NCBI GenBank assembly: GCA_030671465.1
Contig: DAOVIP010000087.1
Coordinates: forward strand, 1 to 7,308
DNA length: 7,308 nucleotides
From: Candidatus Aminicenantota bacterium
GTDB taxonomy: Bacteria > Acidobacteriota > Aminicenantia > UBA2199
Reading direction: 5' to 3'
Shown here: piece by piece, positions 1-5,167 of the stretch
How positions within the stretch are numbered: the stretch's first letter is position 1
Layout of the letters: each line of letters opens with the position of its first letter
Program-made: the position numbers and the translations under genes
Notes under the pieces: generated by a model
Databases searched by the model: none
Told to the model about the DNA's origin: nothing
What the model saw: the letters and a program-made list of their open reading frames with translations, nothing else

Positions 1-824
1 ATTCCGGTTATTTGAACATTGATCTGCTCTAATTCAATTTTAAATTCAGAGACAGAAGCAGTTCGTAATGATATATCTTTCCGGAGTGATTTTTTTAGAA
101 GTGTGATCAATGTGGCAGGAAATGACTTTAATATCTCCTCTTTGAACCCGGGTTCTTCATTTAGAATAGAATAAATTATGACCTGCTCATAGTCTCCTTT
201 AAATGGAAGTTTTCCGGTCAGCATTTCAAACAATACAACACTTAAGGACCATATATCGGTACGATGATCAACCTCATCACCTCGTGCTTGTTCTGGTGAC
301 ATATAAGCTGCAGTTCCCAAAGTTGATCCCGCTTTTGTAAGTCTAGTTTGACCGCCAAGCATGGCAAGCCCAAAATCTAATATTTTTACTTCATCTCTTT
401 CGGTGATCATAATATTAGCCGGCTTAATATCACGGTGAGTAATACCATTTTTATGTGCTTGTTCCAATCCATTGGTAATCTGAATAGCGATATCAATAGC
501 TTCTTTTTGTTTCAATGGGCCGCGTTCCAATTTTTGTTTTAGCGTTTCCCCTTTATAGTATTCCATACACATGAACATCTGACCATCATCTGTCTCATCA
601 ATATCATGTATAGTGCATATATTACTATGTTGAAGAGCAGAAGCAACTTGGGCTTCATGAATGAATCTTTGTTTGGCCTCATCATGAAGAGAAAAGGAAG
701 CGGGTAAAAACTTTAATGCAATAGTTCGTTTGAGTTTCGTGTCTTCGGCTTTGAAGATCACACCCATCCCACCTTCACCGATTTTTTCGAGGATCTTATA
801 ATGATGGATAGTCTTGCCAATCAT
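1..824 (-). CDS. Eukaryotic-like Ser/Thr protein kinase, N-terminal 274 residues (3' end outside window)
   Basis: The frame is open from ATG (822-824) to the left edge. It encodes an almost complete Hanks-type (PknB-like) kinase domain, which in this family transfers ATP phosphate to Ser/Thr of target proteins. Seen in order: glycine loop GEGGMG (16-21), ATP-anchoring Lys38 in ALKF, alpha-C Glu57, catalytic loop HRDIKPAN (130-137; Asp132, Asn137), DFG (150-152), activation segment with GTAAYMSPE (170-178), Asp190 in DIWSLS, and Arg254 of the last subdomain. All core catalytic residues are present, so it should be active. One oddity is that the glycine normally found in DIWSLG is Ser195. No membrane segment appears before the kinase domain, so this part is cytoplasmic. 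Whatever follows the domain lies off the window; in relatives it is often TPR, TolB-like or sensor modules. The start is supported by GGAGG (832-836 on the opposite strand) 7 nt upstream. Sampled base composition is about 39% GC, lower than serC. Specific targets cannot be inferred. Confidence 0.93.
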   Translation of the reverse strand, partial: MIGKTIHHYKILEKIGEGGMGVIFKAEDTKLKRTIALKFLPASFSLHDEAKQRFIHEAQVASALQHSNICTIHDIDETDDGQMFMCMEYYKGETLKQKLERGPLKQKEAIDIAIQITNGLEQAHKNGITHRDIKPANIMITERDEVKILDFGLAMLGGQTRLTKAGSTLGTAAYMSPEQARGDEVDHRTDIWSLSVVLFEMLTGKLPFKGDYEQVIIYSILNEEPGFKEEILKSFPATLITLLKKSLRKDISLRTASVSEFKIELEQINVQITG

Positions 825-887
825 CTTATTGCCTCCGATTCACACATACAGTCTAACTATTACTCTACTGCATGCAATATTTTTTTT

Positions 888-916
888 ATTATAAAGATAT
901 TTTTTGGAAAAATCAA
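888..916 (-). promoter_or_regulatory. Sigma-70-type promoter of the kinase gene
   Basis: Read on the minus strand, TTGATT (911-916) is separated by exactly 17 nt from a perfect TATAAT (888-893). Transcription would start near 881, giving a leader of about 55 nt before the kinase ATG at 824. The -35 matches consensus at 4 of 6 positions. It lies back to back with the serC promoter, with only 12 bp between the two -35 boxes. This is a prediction from sequence only. Confidence 0.6.
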
Positions 917-928
917 TTAAAACATGAT

Positions 929-957
929 TTGTCTTTTCCCGCATTTCTTTGTATAAT
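929..957 (+). promoter_or_regulatory. Sigma-70-type promoter of serC
   Basis: TTGTCT (929-934) is followed by a 17-nt spacer and a perfect TATAAT (952-957). Transcription would start near 964, leaving a short leader of about 37 nt that contains the serC ribosome-binding site AGGAGG (985-990). The leader is too short for a riboswitch or T-box, so any serine-responsive control would have to act through a DNA-binding protein. Prediction from sequence only. Confidence 0.6.
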
Positions 958-1000
958 AAATGCTTCTGTAAATCTTTGACAATTAGGAGGAATTCCAAAC

Positions 1001-2080
1001 ATGTCAACCAAACATAATTTTTATGCCGGCCCCGCCATTCTGCCCCATGATGTTTTGAAAAAGGCACAGGAAGAATTGCTGGATTTCAATGGGAGCGGAT
1101 TATCCATCATGGAAATCAGTCATCGGTCTAAGGATTTCGACCAGGTGGTGACCACAGCCGAGTCCAAAATCAGGAATCTTCTGGGTATTCCGGAAAACTA
1201 TTCGGTTTTGTTCTTGCAGGGAGGCGCCAGCCTTCAATTCGGGATGATCCCCATGAATCTGCTGAAAGGTGGAACCGCCGACTATATCAATACCGGGTCC
1301 TGGGCCAAGAAAGCCATCAAAGAGGCCAAACTTTTCGGTATTGTCAACATTGCTGCCAGTTCAGAAGATAAAAATTTTTCTTACATACCCAAAAACATTC
1401 ACTTTTCACCCAATGCGGTTTATGCCCATATTACCTCCAATGAAACCATCGGGGGCATTCAATGGAAAACATTTCCGGATACAGGTAATACACCCCTATT
1501 TGTGGATATGTCTTCGGATATTTTCAGCCGGAAACTGACCGTGTCCGATTTCGGGATCATTTATGCGGGAGCTCAAAAGAACATTGGACCTGCCGGCGTC
1601 ACACTGGTCATTATTCGAAATGATCTGGTTGATTCCGGTGCGGATAACCTGACCTCAATGTTAAGTTACAGGACCCACGCGGAAAAACATTCCCTCTACA
1701 ATACCCCCCCCTGTTTCGGCATTTATATCATCAAGCTGGTGATGGATTGGATCGAACAACAGGGTGGCATTCAGGCCATAGAGTCCACCAATGAAAAAAA
1801 AGCAGCCCTGTTGTACGAAAGCATAGATAACAGCAGTTTATATCAGGGAACAGCAGCGGTCCAGGATCGATCAACCATGAATGTCACCTTCCGGTTGACC
1901 TCGGAGGAGCTGGAAAGTCAGTTTATTAAAGAGGCAACCGAAGCCGGATTTATGGGACTCAAAGGCCACCGCAGTGTGGGCGGCTGTCGGGCCTCAATTT
2001 ACAATGCCATGCCTCTCGAAGGAGTTGAAAAACTGGTAGAGTTTATGAAAAGCTTTGAAAAAAAATCACCGGTTGATTAA
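1001..2080 (+). CDS. serC: Phosphoserine aminotransferase (EC 2.6.1.52)
   Basis: SerC is a cytoplasmic class-V PLP aminotransferase. It converts 3-phosphohydroxypyruvate plus glutamate to O-phosphoserine and 2-oxoglutarate in serine biosynthesis, and a related reaction serves pyridoxine synthesis in some bacteria. The 359-residue length is normal. Visible landmarks: N-terminal NFYAGPAILP (6-15), His41-Arg42 in ISHRSK (substrate phosphate), QGGAS (73-77), Trp101 in NTGSWAKK (stacks on PLP), Asp169 in FVDMSSD (PLP pyridine nitrogen), Schiff-base Lys193 in AGAQKNIGPAGV, Asn234-Thr235 in YNTPP (contributed across the dimer), and Arg330 in GHRSVGGCRAS near the C-terminus. The start is firm, with AGGAGG (985-990) 10 nt upstream and a consensus promoter before it. 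No serA or serB is adjacent, unlike the frequent serC-serA pairing, so it appears to be monocistronic. The stop codon is 2 bp from the stop of the convergent receiver gene. Residue roles are assigned by analogy with the E. coli enzyme. Confidence 0.97.
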   Translation: MSTKHNFYAGPAILPHDVLKKAQEELLDFNGSGLSIMEISHRSKDFDQVVTTAESKIRNLLGIPENYSVLFLQGGASLQFGMIPMNLLKGGTADYINTGSWAKKAIKEAKLFGIVNIAASSEDKNFSYIPKNIHFSPNAVYAHITSNETIGGIQWKTFPDTGNTPLFVDMSSDIFSRKLTVSDFGIIYAGAQKNIGPAGVTLVIIRNDLVDSGADNLTSMLSYRTHAEKHSLYNTPPCFGIYIIKLVMDWIEQQGGIQAIESTNEKKAALLYESIDNSSLYQGTAAVQDRSTMNVTFRLTSEELESQFIKEATEAGFMGLKGHRSVGGCRASIYNAMPLEGVEKLVEFMKSFEKKSPVD

Positions 2081-2082
2081 AT

Positions 2083-2463
2083 TTAAATATTCGATCTGTC
2101 ATTAATATCAATAAGTATAGCTTTCAATTCATCGAAATCAAACGGCTTTTCAATAAACCCATCGGCATTGCAGGCAAGATCCTCTGATCGTTGAATGCTT
2201 CCCTTATAAACACTGGTCATTAATATTACCTTTATATGTTTGAGTTCCGGATCAGCTTTAATTTTTCTGCACAACTCGACACCATGGATTCCAGGAATCA
2301 ACATATCTGAAATGACCAGGTCAGGTTTTTCTGTTTCAATTAGCTTAAAACCATCGACCCCATTTTCTGCGCTGAATACCTGAAAATTCAAATTATTCAA
2401 AAACTTATTTAAAATTAAAATAAATGTATTATCATCATCTACAATAACAACCTTTTCTCCCAT
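2083..2463 (-). CDS. Stand-alone response regulator receiver (CheY-like) protein
   Basis: This 126-residue protein is a single receiver domain with no output domain. Seen: acidic pocket Asp9-Asp10-Asp11 in VIVDDD, phospho-acceptor Asp53 in VISDMLIPG, switch Thr83 in LMTS, and Lys106 in IEKPF. The complete catalytic set indicates a phosphorylatable domain. By family knowledge it would take phosphate from a histidine kinase and act by protein-protein contact or as a phosphorelay intermediate. It is cytoplasmic, with no signal or membrane segment. The start is supported by GGAGG (2469-2473) 5 nt upstream and by a well-formed promoter. No histidine kinase gene lies in the window, so the partner is unknown. 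Its own promoter and the 162-bp gap separate it from the nucleotidase gene upstream. Base composition is clearly AT-rich (about one third GC in sampled lines), lower than the neighbouring metabolic genes. Confidence 0.93.
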   Translation of the reverse strand: MGEKVVIVDDDNTFILILNKFLNNLNFQVFSAENGVDGFKLIETEKPDLVISDMLIPGIHGVELCRKIKADPELKHIKVILMTSVYKGSIQRSEDLACNADGFIEKPFDFDELKAILIDINDRSNI

Positions 2464-2522
2464 TTTATCCTCCGATTATCATCTCAAAGGCAAAATAAAC
2501 ATTTCCCTTTTGAGTTAAATTT

Positions 2523-2551
2523 ATTATAATCAAAATCATTATATTTATCAA
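2523..2551 (-). promoter_or_regulatory. Sigma-70-type promoter of the receiver gene
   Basis: On the minus strand TTGATA (2546-2551, 5 of 6 to consensus) lies 17 nt upstream of a perfect TATAAT (2523-2528). Transcription would begin near 2516, about 53 nt before the receiver ATG at 2463. This is among the best promoter matches in the window and argues that the receiver gene is not simply the last gene of the upstream operon. No convincing terminator was seen between 2552 and 2625, so read-through from the operon remains possible. Confidence 0.65.
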
Positions 2552-2625
2552 TATCCACAGAACTGTCTGGAATAAGCACTTCTATTGGTCAGCTTTTCTG
2601 GATTTAAAACAGATGAAAGGCAAAA

Positions 2626-4122
2626 TTAATTTATAAATTTTTGATACCTGCGAGTATCACCACTTATTTGATTAATCCCCATATTTTTTTTCAAAAATGA
2701 AATCAATACATCAGTAACCTTAATATAGGATGATTTGCCAGGATCCCGGTGATCAAAGCGATAGGCACTGGCCATATAGTTGTTCATCCCAACCGTATAG
2801 GTTTTATCTTCATCCAGTTCATTATTGCCAGTGGTTTTTAACTCCACAGCCAGCAACTTTTTTTCCATGCTAACAATCACCGTGTATTCAAGTCCGGAAA
2901 CCTGCAAATCCAGGGGTTCAATATGTTCGTAATCAAAACGGATCAAGGACCTGATTTCTTCCGGTGTCATTTCAAACAGCACGATCTCATTGTCAAAAGG
3001 TTCAATGGCATAGATATCCTTCATCCTGACGGTTTTGAATAACCGATTCAACCGGATCCCGCCGGAATTATAGAAAGCCACATCCAGATTAAGCGTGTGC
3101 CGGATGGCGTCGGTGACCAGATTGCCCATTTCTTGCTTTCCCTGCAACGGTTTCGGAAGCCTGGCAATAACCCGATTCAATTCAGGGTTGCGCATAAATT
3201 CTTCAATCATTTGTTTGACTTCAGGTGTTTCGGACTCAATCTGTTTTAAATCAATCAATTCGGCCTTTTTTCCGGTCAATTGGCCGCTTACAAAAAGCAA
3301 TTCAATTCGACCCAGATACTTATTCCTTGATCCGGTCTGGACAATAAGGACTCCGTTGATTTCACCGGGTTCTTCAATAACCGAATGGGAATGTCCCCCG
3401 ATAATCAGATCCAGTTCGCCCAAATTCCGGGCCAATTTCTCATCTTTATAGTAACCCAGGTGGGTCAGGGCTACAAACATATCATTGTCTTGCCCTAAAT
3501 ATCTGTATTTCAGTGCAGTCTCGATTTCATCAGTAAAAACAATGCCCTCAAAGTGTTCCGGATTGCTGTCCGGGATTCTGGTGGCCCTGGAAATCTGGAG
3601 CAATCCCAGAAATGCGATTCTCAAGCCTTCGGCCGTTTTCAGGACCGCAAAGGGTTCTGGCTGGGGAATAATTCCATTTTTCACCTTTATATTGGCACAA
3701 ATAATTTTAAATCCGGCCCGGGACATATAATCTGCCAGAACCTGCTGCCCGTAATCAAATTCATGATTACCCAGTACCTGGATGTCACATCCGACTTTAT
3801 TCAGCAGCTTCAGTATGGGTTCTCCTTTTGGAATATGCTTGTCCACATAGGGATTACCACTGAAATTATCACCGGCACTGACAAAAAATACATTGGAACA
3901 TTTTTTCCTCTCCTGATTGATCACACTGGCAATTTTGGCAAAATTGACAATTTCACCATGAACATCATTCACATGAAAAATAACCACCCGAACTTCGTTT
4001 TTACCGGTCCGGAGAAATGAAAATCCGTCCCAGGAAAAAATCCCGTAAAACAACACCGTTAATACAATCCCGATGGAACCATAAACACCGATTTTTAAGT
4101 ATTTTTTTCGCATATTTCTCAT
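2626..4122 (-). CDS. UshA/NT5E-family 5'-nucleotidase (metallophosphoesterase), exported
   Basis: This family hydrolyses nucleotides (5'-nucleotidase, UDP-sugar or 2',3'-cyclic phosphodiester substrates) outside the cytoplasm using two metal ions. The 498-residue layout is standard. A hydrophobic export segment (about 8-31) is followed by the metallophosphatase domain with NDVHG (Asp53, His55), GDNFSG (Asp85), GNHEFDYG (Asn119, His120), THLG (His221) and GGHSH (His244, His246). The 5'-nucleotidase C-terminal domain carries GNLVTDAI (333-340), AFYNSGGIR (349-357), PFDNE (375-379) and the MNNYMASAYRF stretch (446-456), which supplies aromatic residues for base stacking in relatives. All expected metal ligands are present. 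The hydrophobic segment shows no clear AxA site or lipobox cysteine, so it may be an uncleaved anchor facing the periplasm. The start is less certain: two Met codons (1 and 4) are close and the upstream Shine-Dalgarno is weak. It is the last gene of the proposed operon, 32 bp after the dehydratase. The exact substrate cannot be read from sequence. Confidence 0.93.
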   Translation of the reverse strand: MRNMRKKYLKIGVYGSIGIVLTVLFYGIFSWDGFSFLRTGKNEVRVVIFHVNDVHGEIVNFAKIASVINQERKKCSNVFFVSAGDNFSGNPYVDKHIPKGEPILKLLNKVGCDIQVLGNHEFDYGQQVLADYMSRAGFKIICANIKVKNGIIPQPEPFAVLKTAEGLRIAFLGLLQISRATRIPDSNPEHFEGIVFTDEIETALKYRYLGQDNDMFVALTHLGYYKDEKLARNLGELDLIIGGHSHSVIEEPGEINGVLIVQTGSRNKYLGRIELLFVSGQLTGKKAELIDLKQIESETPEVKQMIEEFMRNPELNRVIARLPKPLQGKQEMGNLVTDAIRHTLNLDVAFYNSGGIRLNRLFKTVRMKDIYAIEPFDNEIVLFEMTPEEIRSLIRFDYEHIEPLDLQVSGLEYTVIVSMEKKLLAVELKTTGNNELDEDKTYTVGMNNYMASAYRFDHRDPGKSSYIKVTDVLISFLKKNMGINQISGDTRRYQKFIN

Positions 4123-4154
4123 TTTACAAAATCCCGGAATTCACCAGTACCCGA

Positions 4155-5132
4155 CTAGACCTCACATAATATTTCTTTAAGCTGGGATATACTTATTTTT
4201 CGGCCACTTAAAATCAAAACAACATTCTTTTTTTCAAACCTGGCCGGGTCCTTTAAAAAGACCGCAACCGTCAGCGCACCGGCCCCTTCAACCAGCATAT
4301 GGTGCCTTTCCAGAATGAGCCGGAGGGCCTCTTTGATTTCATTTTCTGAAACCAGAACCATATCATCGATCAATCGCTGACAGAGATCAAAGGTAATGGC
4401 ACCGGGTTCGATGCCCCCGGCCGTACCATCGGAAATGGTTGGTTTCGAATCCATGCTGATAATTTTTCCTGCCTTGATTGATTCAAACATGACCGCTGAG
4501 TTTTCAGGCTGGCAACCGATGATCTCAATATGCTTATCGATCGATTTCAGATAGCCGGCTATCCCTGAAATCAATCCACCGCCTCCCACCGGCACCAGAA
4601 CCGTATCAATTTTTCTGCCCGGGCATAAGGCATTCATCTGGCTCTTGATCTCAACCCCCACGGTTCCCTGACCACCAATGATATGGGGATCATTATAAGG
4701 GGATATGAAAACTTCACCTCGCTTGGCTGCACTATCTCTGGCAAAACACTCTGCCTGTACGCAATCGTTGCCATAAAATTCAACCTCGGTTCCCCAGTAA
4801 CGCAATGCTTCCACTTTGGCCGGGGAGGCATTCTCAGGAAGGATAATTCGGCCCCGGGCGCCAAAAATTTTGGTTATATAGGCAAAGGCATTCCCATGAT
4901 TTCCCGAGGATGCGGTGACCAGACCACGCCTCAATTCAGAGGTCTTCAATGAGAGCAATTTGTTTGTAGCTCCCCGCAGCTTGAAAGATCCGGTTGTTTG
5001 AAAATTTTCACATTTGAGAAAAACTTCGCAATTGCCTAATTCTCCCAGATAGGGCGAGAGTTCCAGGGGAGTTTCCCTGACATATCGACTGATTTTTTTT
5101 TGGGCATCCAGGACTGCACTTTGTTGGTCCAT
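4155..5132 (-). CDS. Threonine/serine dehydratase, PLP fold type II, without ACT domain
   Basis: This cytoplasmic PLP enzyme is predicted to deaminate threonine to 2-oxobutanoate and/or serine to pyruvate, releasing ammonia. Seen: LKCENFQTTGSFKLRGA (39-55) with Schiff-base Lys51, SSGNHG (75-80; Asn78 contacts PLP), the phosphate-cradling glycine loop PVGGGGL (181-187), EGAGA (282-286), and Ser309 in LSGRK, the residue that contacts the PLP ring nitrogen in relatives. At 325 residues it is only the catalytic domain. It lacks the C-terminal ACT-like regulatory domain of biosynthetic IlvA, which points to a catabolic (TdcB-like) or serine-racemase-like enzyme insensitive to isoleucine. The usual S/C-G-x-N motif reads SGRK here, so the Asn is replaced by Lys312. 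The ribosome-binding site is weak (AGGT about 10 nt upstream). It follows the peptidase by 35 bp and precedes the nucleotidase by 32 bp. Serine racemase or hydroxyaspartate dehydratase activity cannot be excluded. Confidence 0.9.
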   Translation of the reverse strand: MDQQSAVLDAQKKISRYVRETPLELSPYLGELGNCEVFLKCENFQTTGSFKLRGATNKLLSLKTSELRRGLVTASSGNHGNAFAYITKIFGARGRIILPENASPAKVEALRYWGTEVEFYGNDCVQAECFARDSAAKRGEVFISPYNDPHIIGGQGTVGVEIKSQMNALCPGRKIDTVLVPVGGGGLISGIAGYLKSIDKHIEIIGCQPENSAVMFESIKAGKIISMDSKPTISDGTAGGIEPGAITFDLCQRLIDDMVLVSENEIKEALRLILERHHMLVEGAGALTVAVFLKDPARFEKKNVVLILSGRKISISQLKEILCEV

Positions 5133-5167
5133 TATTTCAAACCTATAAATTTTCTAATTCAAAGACC

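Noticed and set aside
840..1067. 75-residue minus-strand reading frame across the kinase/serC intergenic region
   Set aside because: It overlaps the serC start and both divergent promoters, has no Shine-Dalgarno or recognisable motif, and is low-complexity AT-rich translation.
2555..2570. Imperfect inverted repeat CCACAGAACTGTCTGG as a terminator for the operon
   Set aside because: The stem is short with a bulge and a tiny loop, and no T-run follows on either strand. It is not a convincing intrinsic terminator, and the operator idea is unsupported.
2486..2626. Direct repeat AAAGGCAAAAT at 2486-2496 and 2616-2626
   Set aside because: Only 11 bp, AT-rich, two copies with no flanking structure. 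It is likely chance in an AT-rich spacer and not an attachment site.
3553..4020. 155-residue plus-strand frame antisense to the nucleotidase gene
   Set aside because: It is fully embedded opposite a well-supported metallophosphatase, has no ribosome-binding site, and its sequence shows no family features.
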